Below the pieces are notes generated by a model. It was not told the origin of the DNA, did not search any database, and worked only from the letters and a program-made list of their open reading frames with translations. Shown piece by piece: positions 10,350 through 21,881 of a stretch of DNA of 64,000 bases (its first letter is position 1; every line of letters starts with the position of its first letter). The stretch covers positions 1,860,001-1,924,000 of the forward strand of contig NZ_JAMKCQ010000001.1 in the NCBI RefSeq assembly GCF_024169515.1, in the 5' to 3' direction. The DNA is from Erwinia aphidicola (GTDB taxonomy: Bacteria > Pseudomonadota > Gammaproteobacteria > Enterobacterales > Enterobacteriaceae). The position numbers and the translations under genes were made by a program.

Positions 10350-11189
10350 TTATGCTTTACGCTGTGCAGCGCGTGGCACCGGTTTTTCCTGTTTTTCAGC
10401 AACCTTGCCTGGCAGGTTGTTGGCAATCAGGGCGCGGTAACCAAAGGCACCGAGACTTGCGCCGACCAGTGGGCCAAAGATCGGAACAAGGAAATAAGGG
10501 ATATCACGGGCGCCGGTTAAGGCAACATTACCCCAGCCAGCAACCCAGGCGAACAGTTTTGGTCCGAAATCACGTGCCGGGTTCAGTGCAAATCCGGTCA
10601 GTGGACCCATCGCACCACCGATAACGGCGATCAGCAGGCCAATCAGCAGCGGCGCCATTGGGCCACGCGGCAGGCCGTTGCCATCATCGGTCAGCGCCAT
10701 AATCAGCCCCATCATCACCGCGGTGATCACCATCTCAACCAGGAAGGCCTGGCCGACGCCAATATGCGGGTTGGGATAGGTGGAGAAGATGCCCGCGAGG
10801 TCGAGGCTTTCAACGCTGCCGCGTACCATCTGATGCGTCTGTTCGTAGTCGAGGAATAAATTGTAGTAAAGACCGTAAACCAGTGCAGCAGAGCAAAACG
10901 CTCCGGCGACCTGCGCAAGGGTGTAGGGAATGACTTTACGGCCTTCGAAATTGGCGAATAACCACAGTGCGACGGTGACGGCAGGGTTGAGGTGCGCCCC
11001 GGAGATACCGGCGCTAAGGTAGACCGCCATTGAAACGGCAATACCCCAGATGATGCTGATTTCCCACTGGCCAAAACTGGCACCGGCGAGTTTCATAGCT
11101 GCGACACAGCCAGCACCAAAGAAGATGATCGTAGCAGTACCAAGGAACTCGGCGATGCACTGCCCTTTAAGTGTGCTTGTATGACTCAT
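10350..11189 (-). CDS. glpF: glycerol facilitator (aquaglyceroporin)
   Basis: Inner-membrane channel for glycerol diffusion. The 279-residue MIP-family protein has both pore motifs, [10 protein letters not shown] (NPA 68-70) and [13 protein letters not shown] (NPA 203-205). The D after the second NPA-R is the mark of glycerol rather than water channels. It matches E. coli GlpF closely, including [10 protein letters not shown]. It is the first gene of the glpFKX operon, preceded by a GlpR-like operator at 11281-11310. Confidence 0.98.
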   Translation of the reverse strand: MSHTSTLKGQCIAEFLGTATIIFFGAGCVAAMKLAGASFGQWEISIIWGIAVSMAVYLSAGISGAHLNPAVTVALWLFANFEGRKVIPYTLAQVAGAFCSAALVYGLYYNLFLDYEQTHQMVRGSVESLDLAGIFSTYPNPHIGVGQAFLVEMVITAVMMGLIMALTDDGNGLPRGPMAPLLIGLLIAVIGGAMGPLTGFALNPARDFGPKLFAWVAGWGNVALTGARDIPYFLVPIFGPLVGASLGAFGYRALIANNLPGKVAEKQEKPVPRAAQRKA

Positions 11190-11634
11190 GATGAAATTCC
11201 TGAAGGCGAGGTTAAATGTTTACCATCTTAGTTTTGCTTCATCCGTGAACCACCCAAATCTTATGTAGGGCTGTTGTGAATTTATCGTTAACGAGCATAA
11301 ACGAGAAATAGCGAAATCAAAAATTGTGTAGCGCGTCATAAAAATGAGCGTTTTCGCGTCTTTTTCCTTTCCAGAAACGCCTGGATGCGCGTTTGATCGC
11401 GCGTGAAATGCGCAAATTATTAACCCTGACCTTACATTTTCCCCGGTGAGTTGTTGCATAAACCAGGTCTAGACCGAAAATTGTTACAGACTGCGCCCCG
11501 TGCGGGTTCGCTGCTGGACTTGGGGTGCCGCTCTACTTACAATCGGGGCATCGTTGTTATCCGCGGAATGCCGGTTCATTCCTCACCCCTGCGGCTAGCA
11601 TCATCAACGCCCTGCGAATAGGAGAGGTTAAGAA
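11190..11634. other. gene-free divergent region glpF / zapB
   Basis: This 445-base gap carries the glpFKX control region on the left (GlpR-like half-sites at 11281-11310) and the zapB leader on the right, with an AGGAGAGG ribosome site at about 11620. The middle is AT-rich with no credible coding frame. A TACAAT-like -10 lies near 11537, but I could not pair it with a good -35. Confidence 0.45.
11281..11310 (-). promoter_or_regulatory. GlpR-like operator upstream of glpF
   Basis: On the minus strand the half-site pattern xATxxTCGTT occurs twice in tandem 10 bases apart (ATTTCTCGTT, TATGCTCGTT). It is followed by the opposite half AACGATAAAT, giving the dyad TCGTTAACGA. This resembles the GlpR consensus and lies about 90 bases upstream of the glpF start. 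The repressor binding glycerol 3-phosphate is known for the E. coli operon; binding here is inferred. Confidence 0.5.
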
Positions 11635-11874
11635 ATGTCATTTGAAGTGTTTGAGAAACTGGAAGCGAAAGTGCAGCAGGCGATTGATACCATCACGCTG
11701 TTGCAGATGGAAATCGAAGAGCTTAAAGAGCAGAACGGTAATCTGAACCAGCAGGTTCAGCAGGCGTCGGGTAATACTGATGCGCTGGTGCGCGAAAACC
11801 AGCACCTGAAGGAAGAGCAGCATGTGTGGCAGGAACGTCTGCGTGCACTGCTGGGAAAAATGGAAGAGGTGTAA
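11635..11874 (+). CDS. zapB: cell division protein ZapB
   Basis: A 79-residue protein that is almost entirely a heptad-patterned coiled coil ([19 protein letters not shown], then IEELKEQN and [10 protein letters not shown]). ZapB binds ZapA and MatP and helps assemble and position the FtsZ ring at midcell. Start is ATG 11635 with AGGAGAGG spaced correctly upstream. E. coli ZapB has 81 residues and two extra at its N-terminus. Monocistronic, ended by the hairpin at 11911-11936. Confidence 0.96.
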   Translation: MSFEVFEKLEAKVQQAIDTITLLQMEIEELKEQNGNLNQQVQQASGNTDALVRENQHLKEEQHVWQERLRALLGKMEEV

Positions 11875-11910
11875 TGCTGCTCCCTCGTTAAAACAGAGAG
11901 CTGTAGAGAG

Positions 11911-11936
11911 AAACGGGTGCCGCAGGCACCCGTTTT
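11911..11936. terminator. bidirectional terminator zapB / rraA
   Basis: AAACGGGTGCC-GCA-GGCACCCGTTT is a perfect palindrome with A/T tracts on both sides, between the convergent zapB and rraA. Confidence 0.85.
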
Positions 11937-11939
11937 CGC

Positions 11940-12425
11940 TTATTCGATATCGAGCGGGTCTTCCGAGAGGATCATACCGGTATTATCAGCGTACAGATGG
12001 TCACCGGAGAAGAAGGTGACGCCGCCGAAGTTAACCCGCACGTCGCTTTCACCAATGCCTTCACCCGCTGCACCCGCCGGGATCGCCGCAATCGCCTGAA
12101 TGCCGATATCCAGCTCTTCCAGATCGTCTACCTGGCGCACTGAGCCGTACACCACGATGCCTTCCCACTCGTTTTCCACTGCCAGCCTTGCGAGAGCGGC
12201 ATCAACCAGCGCCCGGCGTACCGAGCCGCCGCCATCAACCAGCAGAATGCGGCCACGACCGTTTTCCTCCAGCAAATCATAGAGCAGACCGTTGTCCTCG
12301 AAACATTTTACCGTGATGATTTGCCCGCCAAACGAGGTGCGCCCACCAAAGTTTGAGAAGAGCGGTTCAACGACATTCACGTCCTCGTGATAGATGTCGC
12401 ACAGTTCTGAAGTATCGTATTTCAT
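11940..12425 (-). CDS. rraA: ribonuclease E activity regulator RraA
   Basis: A 161-residue protein that forms a trimeric ring, binds RNase E and inhibits its endonuclease activity, shifting global mRNA decay. It begins [20 protein letters not shown] and has [19 protein letters not shown] and [14 protein letters not shown], matching E. coli RraA at the same length. It belongs to the methyltransferase-like/aldolase (HMG) fold without that catalytic activity. The upstream menA on the same strand is separated by about 100 bases, as in E. coli. Confidence 0.97.
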   Translation of the reverse strand: MKYDTSELCDIYHEDVNVVEPLFSNFGGRTSFGGQIITVKCFEDNGLLYDLLEENGRGRILLVDGGGSVRRALVDAALARLAVENEWEGIVVYGSVRQVDDLEELDIGIQAIAAIPAGAAGEGIGESDVRVNFGGVTFFSGDHLYADNTGMILSEDPLDIE

Positions 12426-12531
12426 AGGGTTTTCGTCTGTTTGCTACAGGGGGGGTAAGTATATCGCTTAAACCCGGCTGTTGGCAAAATCATCAATTGT
12501 TAAAAATTGCGATGGGTCAAGCACATCGCAA

Positions 12532-13458
12532 TTAGCTGAGCAGCAATCCAACGGCAAACAGCACGTTCACCAGCAGGGCCATTTTCACCGTTTTTTCCAG
12601 CATCGGGCGCATCGCTGCGGGGCTGGTTTCGCGCAGCACCCTGCTGCCCTGCTGCCACAACAGCGGGACGCTCAGCAGGAACAGCCAGCCGGCGGGATGG
12701 GGATTATATCGCAGCGTGAAGCATGCCAGGCAGAGTGAGGCTGCGGCGAGCAGTAGCCGGTGGTAGTGCCGCGCCCGCAGCGGGCCCAGGCGCACGGCCA
12801 GGGTGAATTTACCGTTCAGCCGGTCGCTGTCAATATCGCGCAGGTTGTTGATATTCAGCACTGCGGTCGCCAGCAGCCCGCAGGCGCTGGCAGGCAGCAG
12901 CGGCAGCATGCTGAGCTGGTGGGTTTGCAGATACCAGCTACCGATCACCCCCAGCCAGCCAAAAAATATCATCACGGAGAGATCGCCAAGGCCCAGGTAG
13001 CCATAAGGCTTGCGCCCGACGGTATAGGCGATCGCCGCAACGATCGCCAGCGCGCCCAGGGCAAGGAAGCCCAGCATATCGCTGAGCGAGCGGCAGGCGC
13101 GTGACAGCAGTACGATGCCGCTCGCCATCGTCAGCAGCACGGTGAAGACCAGCGCAATACGCATCTGGTAGCGGCTAATGGCCCCTTTCTGCATCCCGCG
13201 CAGCGGCCCAATGCGATCGGCACTGTCACTGCCTTTCCCGGTATCCCCGTAATCATTGGCGAGATTAGAGAGGGTCTGCAGCAGTACGGTGGTCAGCAGC
13301 GCCAGCAGCGCGGTGGTGAGGTCGAAGTGCCCCTGCCACCACGCCAGCGCACTGCCAGTAATGATGGAGGCGCAGGCCAGCGGCAGCGTGCGCAGGCGCA
13401 AACTCTCCAGCCAGGCCTGTGGCTGACTGATTAAGGGGGCCAGTTGGCTGTTTTCCAT
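12532..13458 (-). CDS. menA: 1,4-dihydroxy-2-naphthoate polyprenyltransferase
   Basis: Inner-membrane UbiA-family enzyme that attaches the polyprenyl chain to dihydroxynaphthoate to give demethylmenaquinone. The 308-residue protein has the two Asp-rich motifs NLANDYGDTGKGSDSADR (about residues 65-82) and NNLRDIDSDRLNGK, and eight to nine hydrophobic segments. Start ATG 13458 gives MENSQLAPLISQPQAW. It lies downstream of hslVU but is separated from it by the terminator at 13580-13605, so it likely has its own promoter. Confidence 0.96.
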   Translation of the reverse strand: MENSQLAPLISQPQAWLESLRLRTLPLACASIITGSALAWWQGHFDLTTALLALLTTVLLQTLSNLANDYGDTGKGSDSADRIGPLRGMQKGAISRYQMRIALVFTVLLTMASGIVLLSRACRSLSDMLGFLALGALAIVAAIAYTVGRKPYGYLGLGDLSVMIFFGWLGVIGSWYLQTHQLSMLPLLPASACGLLATAVLNINNLRDIDSDRLNGKFTLAVRLGPLRARHYHRLLLAAASLCLACFTLRYNPHPAGWLFLLSVPLLWQQGSRVLRETSPAAMRPMLEKTVKMALLVNVLFAVGLLLS

Positions 13459-13579
13459 AGGGGGTTGCGCCTCCGATCCGCGACAGGTCGAGTCCGGCGA
13501 ATGCCAGAGCGGGTTCAGCGAGCAGTTTACGCGCGACGGCGCCGGGAAGTGTTAATCCAGGTCAAGGCGCAGGCAGGAT

Positions 13580-13605
13580 AAAAAAATCCCGGCAGGTGCC
13601 GGGAT
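13580..13605 (-). terminator. terminator of hslVU
   Basis: Read on the minus strand, ATCCCGGCA-CC-TGCCGGGAT is followed by a run of seven T, 15 bases past the hslU stop. This is a strong intrinsic terminator. Confidence 0.9.
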
Positions 13606-13619
13606 GAGGGGAGCAGGGA

Positions 13620-14954
13620 TTACAGGATAAAGCGGCTGAGGTCTTCGTCGGCCACCAGTTCATCCAGGTGCTTGCTGACGTACTCGGCATCGATAGTGAA
13701 CGATTGCCCGGTCAGGTCGCTGGCGTCATAGGAGATCTCCTCCATCAGACGCTCCAGCACGGTGTGCAGGCGGCGCGCACCGATGTTCTCAGCGGTTTCA
13801 TTAACCTGCCACGCGGCGGCGGCGATTTTGCTGATGCCGTCTTCGGTGAAGTTAATCTCTACACCTTCGGTATTCATCAGCGCTTTATACTGCACGGTGA
13901 TTGAGGCGCTTGGCTCGGTGAGGATACGCTCGAAATCGTGCGTGGTCAGCGCCTGCAGCTCAACGCGGATTGGCAGACGGCCCTGCAGCTCAGGGATCAG
14001 GTCAGACGGGCTGGCCACCTGGAATGCGCCGGAGGCGATAAACAGAATATGGTCAGTTTTCACCATGCCGTGCTTGGTCGATACGGTACAGCCTTCTACC
14101 AGCGGCAGCAGGTCGCGCTGTACGCCTTCGCGAGAGACGTCCGGGCCGGAGGATTCGCCGCGCTTACAGACTTTATCGATCTCATCAATAAACACGATAC
14201 CGTGCTGCTCGACCGCATCGATGGCTTCCTGCTTCAGCTCTTCCGGGTTGACCAGCTTCGCCGCTTCTTCTTCAATCAGCAGCTTCATCGCCTCTTTGAT
14301 TTTCAGCTTGCGCGGTTTCTGCTTCTGGCCGCCGAGGTTCTGGAACATCGACTGCAGCTGGCTGGTCATCTCCTCCATACCAGGAGGCGCCATGATCTCC
14401 ACGCCATTGGCGGAGACGGCGGCCAGGTCGATTTCAATCTCTTTGTCATCCAGCTGGCCTTCGCGCAGCTTTTTGCGGAATGACTGGCGAGCAGCAGACG
14501 GTTCCGCCGACGTTTCGTTCTGGCCCCAGTTGTTTTTAGCCGGTGGGATCAGCACGTCAAGAATACGCTCTTCCGCCATCTCTTCGGCGCGGTAGCGGTT
14601 TTTCTCAATAGCCTGAGAACGCACCATTTTCAGCGCAGAGTCAGTCAAATCGCGGATAATTGAATCCACTTCTTTACCGACATAGCCGACTTCAGTGAAC
14701 TTGGTGGCTTCAACCTTGATGAACGGCGCGTTAGCCAGCTTCGCCAGGCGGCGGGCAATTTCGGTTTTACCGACGCCGGTCGGGCCGATCATCAGAATGT
14801 TTTTTGGGGTCACTTCATGACGCAGCTCTTCATCAAGCTGCATGCGGCGCCAGCGGTTACGCAGGGCGATAGCCACGGCACGCTTTGCGCCATCCTGGCC
14901 GATGATAAATCTGTTGAGTTCGCTGACAATCTCGCGCGGAGTCATAGCAGACAT
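13620..14954 (-). CDS. hslU: HslU, ATPase subunit of the HslVU (ClpYQ) protease
   Basis: AAA+ unfoldase that feeds substrates to the HslV peptidase in the cytoplasm. The 444-residue protein has Walker A GPTGVGKT (57-64), Walker [10 protein letters not shown] (about 255), the pore loop [10 protein letters not shown] and the conserved C-terminus EDLSRFIL that docks into HslV. It starts 12 bases after the hslV stop in a two-gene heat-shock operon. It differs from E. coli mainly in the intermediate domain. Confidence 0.98.
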   Translation of the reverse strand: MSAMTPREIVSELNRFIIGQDGAKRAVAIALRNRWRRMQLDEELRHEVTPKNILMIGPTGVGKTEIARRLAKLANAPFIKVEATKFTEVGYVGKEVDSIIRDLTDSALKMVRSQAIEKNRYRAEEMAEERILDVLIPPAKNNWGQNETSAEPSAARQSFRKKLREGQLDDKEIEIDLAAVSANGVEIMAPPGMEEMTSQLQSMFQNLGGQKQKPRKLKIKEAMKLLIEEEAAKLVNPEELKQEAIDAVEQHGIVFIDEIDKVCKRGESSGPDVSREGVQRDLLPLVEGCTVSTKHGMVKTDHILFIASGAFQVASPSDLIPELQGRLPIRVELQALTTHDFERILTEPSASITVQYKALMNTEGVEINFTEDGISKIAAAAWQVNETAENIGARRLHTVLERLMEEISYDASDLTGQSFTIDAEYVSKHLDELVADEDLSRFIL

Positions 14955-14966
14955 AAATTAGGATCC

Positions 14967-15497
14967 TTACGCTTTAGACGGTAGTGATTCGATGGTGAGA
15001 TTGTGGTTGGTATAGATGCAGATATCGCCTGCAATACCGAGCGCTTTTTCCACAATATCCTGCGCGCCGATGTCGGTGTTTTCCAGCAGCGCACGGGCTG
15101 CTGCCTGAGCGTAAGGACCGCCCGAACCGATGGCAATGAGGTCGTTTTCTGGCTGGATAACGTCACCGTTGCCGGTAATGATCAGCGAGGCGTTTTCGTC
15201 GGCCACGGCCAGCAGCGCTTCGAGCTTGCGCAGCATACGGTCGGTGCGCCAGTCTTTTGCCAGCTCAACGGCCGCTTTCACCAGGTGACCCTGGTGCATT
15301 TCCAGTTTGCGTTCAAAAAGTTCAAACAGGGTGAAGGCATCTGCAGTACCGCCAGCAAAACCGGCAATGACTTTGTCATTGTAGAGACGACGCACTTTTT
15401 TGACGTTGCCTTTCATTACGGTATTGCCGAGGGTAGCCTGGCCATCACCGCCAATTACTACCTGGCCGTTGCGTCGTACACTTACTATTGTTGTCAC
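14967..15497 (-). CDS. hslV: HslV, peptidase subunit of the HslVU protease
   Basis: Proteasome-like threonine peptidase. The 176-residue product begins [19 protein letters not shown], where Thr2 becomes the N-terminal nucleophile after Met removal. [25 protein letters not shown] follows in the usual place. The start is the GTG at 15497, preceded by an AAGGGG ribosome site, because only this start exposes Thr2. A longer open frame to 15560 would cover the heat-shock promoter. Transcribed with hslU. Confidence 0.98.
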   Translation of the reverse strand: MTTIVSVRRNGQVVIGGDGQATLGNTVMKGNVKKVRRLYNDKVIAGFAGGTADAFTLFELFERKLEMHQGHLVKAAVELAKDWRTDRMLRKLEALLAVADENASLIITGNGDVIQPENDLIAIGSGGPYAQAAARALLENTDIGAQDIVEKALGIAGDICIYTNHNLTIESLPSKA

Positions 15498-15527
15498 GGG
15501 CAGACCCCTTGTTGCAGTCGGAAGATG

Positions 15528-15550
15528 ACCCCGCACGCTTTGTGCGGGGC
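15528..15550 (-). promoter_or_regulatory. 5'-UTR stem-loop of hslVU mRNA
   Basis: GCCCCGCAC-AAA-GCGTGCGGGG forms a strong stem-loop in the hslV leader, between the sigma-32 promoter and the start codon. A comparable inverted repeat in the E. coli hslVU (clpQY) leader is reported to stabilise the mRNA. The stem is conserved in position here with different bases. Confidence 0.65.
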
Positions 15551-15564
15551 ACTGATGCAATCAG

Positions 15565-15592
15565 ATATGGGGCGAGATTAGAGGGTTTCAAC
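15565..15592 (-). promoter_or_regulatory. sigma-32 heat-shock promoter of hslVU
   Basis: On the minus strand GTTGAAA, 13 bases, then CCCCATAT match the sigma-32 consensus (CTTGAAA, 13-15 bases, CCCCATNT). It lies about 70 bases upstream of the hslV GTG. Its -35 overlaps the ftsN stop codon. Confidence 0.88.
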
Positions 15593-16505
15593 CCCCCACA
15601 GAGAGAGGAATACAATTTGAGTGGCCGGAACCGCGCAGGCGTTTCAGGGTACTGTCGGCTCCGCTGCGGTTGTTATACGGACCAATCACCACGCGATTCC
15701 AGCCGCCGCCGGTAGTGATGCGGCTTTCAAAACCTTCGAAGGCCAGCTGGGCGCGGATGGATTCCGCCTGGTCGGTCCCTTTGAACGATCCACACTGCAC
15801 CATCCAGCGCTGACCGTTGGTTTTTTCGGCCTCTTTCGGCTTAGTTTCCACTTTCGGCGCGGCGGCGGCAGTTTCCTGCTTCGGCTGCTGGCGCACCGGC
15901 TCACGCGTGACCGGCGTGATGGGTGCCGGGCGCGGCGTGGCGGGCTGCTGTGCCTGCTGCGGCTGAGTGCGCACCGGCTGCTGAGTTTGCTGTTGTGGCA
16001 TGCGCGACTGCTGCTGCAGCTGGGTTTGCTGCTGCTGGCGCTGTAGCGTCTGCTGGCGCTGCGCCGGAGTTTGCTCATTCCACGGCACTTCGTTGAGCTG
16101 GGTTGGCTGCTGGCGCATATCGGCCTGCATCTGGTCCAGCAGCTGGCGCTGTTCGTCGGTTAACTGCGTTTGCGAGTGCGCTTCGCCGCCGGAGGTTGGC
16201 TCGGTCGGCGTCGGGACACCGAGCTGACGATTTTCCAGCTCTTTGATATAGCGCCAGCGCTCTTCCGGCTTCGGCGGCAGGCCGTTGCCGGTGGCTTTAT
16301 GATCGGGGATCACCGGCACATCTTCTTTTTTATGATGTGCAATAAACCACAGCCCACCAATAAAGGTGACCAGAACGGCAACTGCCAGCACTACCATGAT
16401 TTTTGATACACCGGATCCACTGCTGCGCTTCTTGCTGCGACTGTTGGTCTTTTTGCGACGCGTCCCTGTCGAACGCCCGCGGCCTACATAATCTTTTTGT
16501 GCCAC
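15588..16505 (-). CDS. ftsN: cell division protein FtsN
   Basis: Late divisome protein that triggers septal peptidoglycan synthesis. The 305-residue product has a basic cytoplasmic N-terminus (MAQKDYVGRGRSTGTRRKK), one membrane span at about 36-54 (MVVLAVAVLVTFIGGLWF), the essential periplasmic helices (KPEERWRYIKELENR, then DEQRQLLDQMQADMR), a long Q/P-rich linker, and a C-terminal SPOR domain starting RWMVQCGSFKG that binds denuded glycan. The start is GTG 16505, giving VAQKDYV, the equivalent of MAQRDYV in E. coli. The linker is shorter than in E. coli (305 versus 319 residues). Confidence 0.96.
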   Translation of the reverse strand: MAQKDYVGRGRSTGTRRKKTNSRSKKRSSGSGVSKIMVVLAVAVLVTFIGGLWFIAHHKKEDVPVIPDHKATGNGLPPKPEERWRYIKELENRQLGVPTPTEPTSGGEAHSQTQLTDEQRQLLDQMQADMRQQPTQLNEVPWNEQTPAQRQQTLQRQQQQTQLQQQSRMPQQQTQQPVRTQPQQAQQPATPRPAPITPVTREPVRQQPKQETAAAAPKVETKPKEAEKTNGQRWMVQCGSFKGTDQAESIRAQLAFEGFESRITTGGGWNRVVIGPYNNRSGADSTLKRLRGSGHSNCIPLSVGG

Positions 16506-16659
16506 TATCGTTCCGCTAATAATCAATGAAGGTAAGGCCGGGCAGAAAGCAGGGGGGTCGGGCGCCCGGTTATAGCCCGCCATGTTACTCAAGGGTCGGA
16601 AGTTTGACCAGCAGCGATATGTCTAAGAATATGCTGATTCTACTCCCGCCGCACCAGGG

Positions 16660-17697
16660 TTACGCCTCATCGCGCAGTGAGGGGGCGGTGCTGCCGCGAA
16701 TTTTCAGCTCAAAATCCAGCAGGCGCGAGCCATTGCTCACCATTCTGCCCTGTAACTGCTCCAGCAATAGTAGCATTGCCTCACGACCAATGTTGAAGCG
16801 TGGCTGCGCGACGGTAGTGAGCTGCGGGTCGCTGTAGCGCGACAGTTCGATATCATCAAAGCCAATCAGAGAAATATCCTGCGGCACGCGCAGGCCCATC
16901 GTTTTCGCCTGCGCCATGGCGCCAAGCGCAATAATATCGCTGTGGCAGAACAGCGCGTCGGGCGGTTTCGGCAGGCTCATCAGATGTTTCATCGCCTGTG
17001 AACCCGCGTCGAAACTGAATTCACCGCGCACGATATATTGCGGATCGACCGGGATGCCGTGACGGCGCAGCGCCTGGATGTAGCCCTGCAGGCGATACTG
17101 GCAGAGCGGCATATCATCCGGCCCGGCTATGCAGGCGATACGGCGATGGCCAAGTTTTTGCAGATGGTTGACGGCTTCAAAGGCGGCGGTAAGGTTGTCG
17201 ATATGTACCGTTGGCAGCTCCAGCTCCGGGGCGAACTCGTTGGCCATCACCATCGGCGGCAGGTTGCGCTGCTCCTCGACGCCCGTTTCAAACGGCACGT
17301 TGGAACCGAGCAGCACCATGCCGTCAATCTGCCGGGTCAGCATCAGGTTAAGGAAGGATTTTTCCTGCTGATTCTGGTGTGCGCAGTCGCCAATCAGCAC
17401 CAGATAGCCTTCGGAAGCCGCCACGACTTCGATGCCGCGAATGATTTCACTAAAGAACGGGTCGCAGATGTCCGGTACGATCACCAGTACAGTACGTGAC
17501 TCGCTACGTCGCGAACTGCGCGTCATTGAGTGGGGGGAGTAACCCACGGCGATCACTGCCTGTTCTACTTTATAACGCGTCGCCGCAGAGACCTTTTCCG
17601 GATTCATCAGCGCGCGGGAGACGGTTGCCGTCGATACGCCTGCGTGTTCAGCCACGTCCTTCATGGTCGCTGCTGTTGTCTCTTGATTGTGCCCCAA
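16660..17697 (-). CDS. cytR: LacI-family transcriptional repressor CytR
   Basis: Represses nucleoside uptake and catabolism genes (deo, udp, cdd, nupG in E. coli), acting with CRP and relieved by cytidine. The LacI-type HTH is MKDVAEHAGVSTATVSRALM and the ligand domain contains ILVIVPDICDPFFSEIIRG-like sequence and LPPMVMANEFAPELELPTV, both CytR-specific. I place the start at TTG 17697. AGGAG lies 7 bases upstream, and the 11 residues before MKDV match the spacing in E. coli CytR. The alternative is ATG 17664, which would trim the pre-HTH segment. Confidence 0.93.
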   Translation of the reverse strand: MGHNQETTAATMKDVAEHAGVSTATVSRALMNPEKVSAATRYKVEQAVIAVGYSPHSMTRSSRRSESRTVLVIVPDICDPFFSEIIRGIEVVAASEGYLVLIGDCAHQNQQEKSFLNLMLTRQIDGMVLLGSNVPFETGVEEQRNLPPMVMANEFAPELELPTVHIDNLTAAFEAVNHLQKLGHRRIACIAGPDDMPLCQYRLQGYIQALRRHGIPVDPQYIVRGEFSFDAGSQAMKHLMSLPKPPDALFCHSDIIALGAMAQAKTMGLRVPQDISLIGFDDIELSRYSDPQLTTVAQPRFNIGREAMLLLLEQLQGRMVSNGSRLLDFELKIRGSTAPSLRDEA

Positions 17698-17905
17698 CGC
17701 TTTTCTCCTCACGCCAGCCTGAGCTGACCTGACCAACTGATGACGATTTTTTATGGCAATAATGACGTTTACCGCGAGCCGAGCGGATAACTCCGCATTC
17801 TTAACAGATCTAACGACGTGCTGTTACTTAATTTGCATAAAAATTGTGACTTGTGCGACTTTTTTCGATCTGCCGCATAACTTTGCCACGCAACCGGTTA
17901 CGTTC

Positions 17906-20278
<2,373 letters not shown>

Positions 20279-20324
20279 TTATCCTGGCGCGGGAGAGCGA
20301 CACGGCCTTAACTGAGGTTTTCCC

Positions 20325-20537
20325 ATGAAAAAAGGTATTCACCCTAATTACGCTGAAGTTACTGCTAAATGTTCTTGCGGTAACGAAATCAAAACCCGCT
20401 CTACCGTGGGTCACGACCTGAACCTGGACGTGTGTGGTAACTGCCACCCGTTCTACACTGGCAAGCAGCGTGATGTTGCTACCGGTGGTCGTGTTGACCG
20501 CTTCAACAAGCGTTTCAGCATCCCAGGCGCTAAATAA
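20325..20537 (+). CDS. rpmE: 50S ribosomal protein L31 (zinc-binding form)
   Basis: A 70-residue ribosomal protein bridging the large and small subunits. It has four cysteines (C16, C18, C37, C40), so this is the zinc-containing C+ type. Zinc-starved enterobacteria replace it with the C- paralogue YkgM. The sequence [20 protein letters not shown] is nearly identical to E. coli. It is followed by a strong terminator. Confidence 0.98.
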   Translation: MKKGIHPNYAEVTAKCSCGNEIKTRSTVGHDLNLDVCGNCHPFYTGKQRDVATGGRVDRFNKRFSIPGAK

Positions 20538-20556
20538 GCACCCGGTAAGATGTAAG

Positions 20557-20587
20557 AAAAAACCCAGCTTCGGCTGGGTTTTTTTGT
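20557..20587 (+). terminator. rpmE terminator
   Basis: AAACCCAGC-TTCG-GCTGGGTTTTTTT is a classic UUCG-loop intrinsic terminator just past rpmE. Confidence 0.95.
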
Positions 20588-20877
20588 GCCTGAAGCTTGA
20601 GATTGATAATTTTATATCTTCATTTGGGAAATTATATAGACACCATTTTAAAAATAAATAATATAAATCAACGAACTGTAAAAGAATGTGAGCTTATAAT
20701 AAAGTTCCCCTCGCAGTAATTTCCAGATATTTTGAAAACAAAATTTGCAAATTAAAATAGTGTGATGTATTTATTTCAGTGTGCCTGGAGGATGTTATTC
20801 AGGTGAAGCGGACGATCCCTGTAGCCGAAAACAGCTATCACTCGCTGCTAGTTTGGGCGGGTCATAAGGAGAATGAA
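20588..20877. other. AT-rich gene-free stretch after rpmE
   Basis: Base composition changes sharply from the GC-rich flanks to AT-rich sequence for about 290 bases. I see no gene. In E. coli yiiX occupies the rpmE-metJ gap; nothing resembling it is present here. Confidence 0.5.
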
Positions 20878-21084
20878 TTGAAACTCTTTTTTTTAAAAAA
20901 CCTGATATTATTATTATCAATGATGACTGGATTTTTGTTTCTCAGCGGCGCGGGCATCTCTCCGCAATTTTTCGTCTATACACCCTCCGCTGAAGTTTCG
21001 GAATTCGTCATAACTATCAGTGTATTAGTGTCTTTTTCTTTGCTGGGTCGTAAAATAACTCACTTATTATTTAAATCTGAATAA
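20878..21084 (+). CDS. hypothetical small membrane protein (68 residues)
   Basis: Not recognised. A TTG at 20878 follows AAGGAG by six bases and opens a 68-residue frame beginning MKLFFLKNLILLLSMMTGF. It has two hydrophobic segments, about 3-24 and 36-54, and a short basic tail, so a two-helix inner-membrane protein is plausible. The open frame extends back to 20779, but that part lacks a ribosome site. Base composition is far more AT-rich than its neighbours, suggesting acquisition or relaxed constraint. There is no operon partner. It could be a decayed or chance frame; the good ribosome site is the main argument for expression. Confidence 0.45.
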   Translation: MKLFFLKNLILLLSMMTGFLFLSGAGISPQFFVYTPSAEVSEFVITISVLVSFSLLGRKITHLLFKSE

Positions 21085-21494
21085 ATCAGCGGCTGGTGAT
21101 TTGTTATACCTGAACAGGCATTGGCTCTTATCCTTTTTTTATGGTGGTGAAATTAACGCCCCTACGCTGACTGCTGAATTTACAAAACTATCTCATATTG
21201 TGCGGGCTCCTGTTTATAATGAAACTGCAATCAGGAGGGGCAGTTTGAATCACTAACGGTATTCTTTCGAGCCAGGCTTCGCGCAACAGTTTTAACCTCC
21301 GTGGTCATCTCCGTTTTATCTGCTCAGTATTCCGATTTTATACTCTACAGGCTTCAATGAACTGAGTTGCTATAAAGAGTAAACATTATCTTTGAGCAGG
21401 CGGAGCATACGGTAGCAAACGACAACGTGCCGTTAAGCGGATAGGGTCGAAGAGGGGTAAAGGGGGGTACAGACACCATCGTGGCTATCTGGCA
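21085..21494. other. gene-free stretch before metJ terminator
   Basis: About 410 bases of mixed composition between the small ORF and the metJ 3' hairpin. No coding frame has both a ribosome site and a recognisable product. It continues the atypical islet that replaces yiiX. Confidence 0.5.
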
Positions 21495-21542
21495 ATCCGG
21501 TTAAGCCGGGCACCCAATACTGAATCAGGTGCCCGACCGGAT
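21495..21542 (-). terminator. long hairpin downstream of metJ
   Basis: ATCCGGT and ACCGGAT flank the inner stem CGGGCACC / GGTGCCCG, with a 12-base loop. It lies about 20-70 bases after the metJ stop. There is no clear T run, so termination strength is uncertain. Confidence 0.5.
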
Positions 21543-21563
21543 AACCGAATGACTTGCAGGCGC

Positions 21564-21881
21564 TTAGTATTCCCAGGTATCGGGATCGACGCCCATTTCC
21601 CGCATGATGGCTTTCGCTTCTTCGGGAATTTCGTCGCTGCGCTCTTTCCGCAGGTCGACATCATCCGGCAGTGGCTGTCCGGTAAACGCATGCAGAAACG
21701 CCTCGCACAGCAGTTCGCTGTTGGTGGCGTGACGCAAGTTATTAACCTGACGGCGCGTGCGCTCATCGGTCAAAATCTTCAGAACCTTCAGCGGGATGGA
21801 TACCGTGATTTTTTTGACCTGCTCGCTCTTCTTACCGTGTTCAGCGTAAGGGCTGATATATTCGCCGTTCCACTCAGCCAT
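21564..21881 (-). CDS. metJ: methionine repressor MetJ
   Basis: Ribbon-helix-helix repressor that uses S-adenosylmethionine as corepressor and binds tandem 8-base met boxes. The 105-residue protein contains [20 protein letters not shown], the beta ribbon that reads the operator, and [20 protein letters not shown], the dimer and SAM-site helices. Length and sequence match E. coli MetJ. It is divergent from metB, sharing the operator at 22032-22071, so it is autoregulated. Confidence 0.98.
   Translation of the reverse strand: MAEWNGEYISPYAEHGKKSEQVKKITVSIPLKVLKILTDERTRRQVNNLRHATNSELLCEAFLHAFTGQPLPDDVDLRKERSDEIPEEAKAIMREMGVDPDTWEY

Noticed and set aside
13762..14595. Plus-strand open frame (277 codons) opposite hslU
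   Set aside because: Serine/arginine-rich shadow frame of the conserved AAA+ gene.
21219..21251. Very short frame with AGGAGG-like motif near 21230
   Set aside because: Nine codons, no leader-peptide logic and no downstream gene on that strand.
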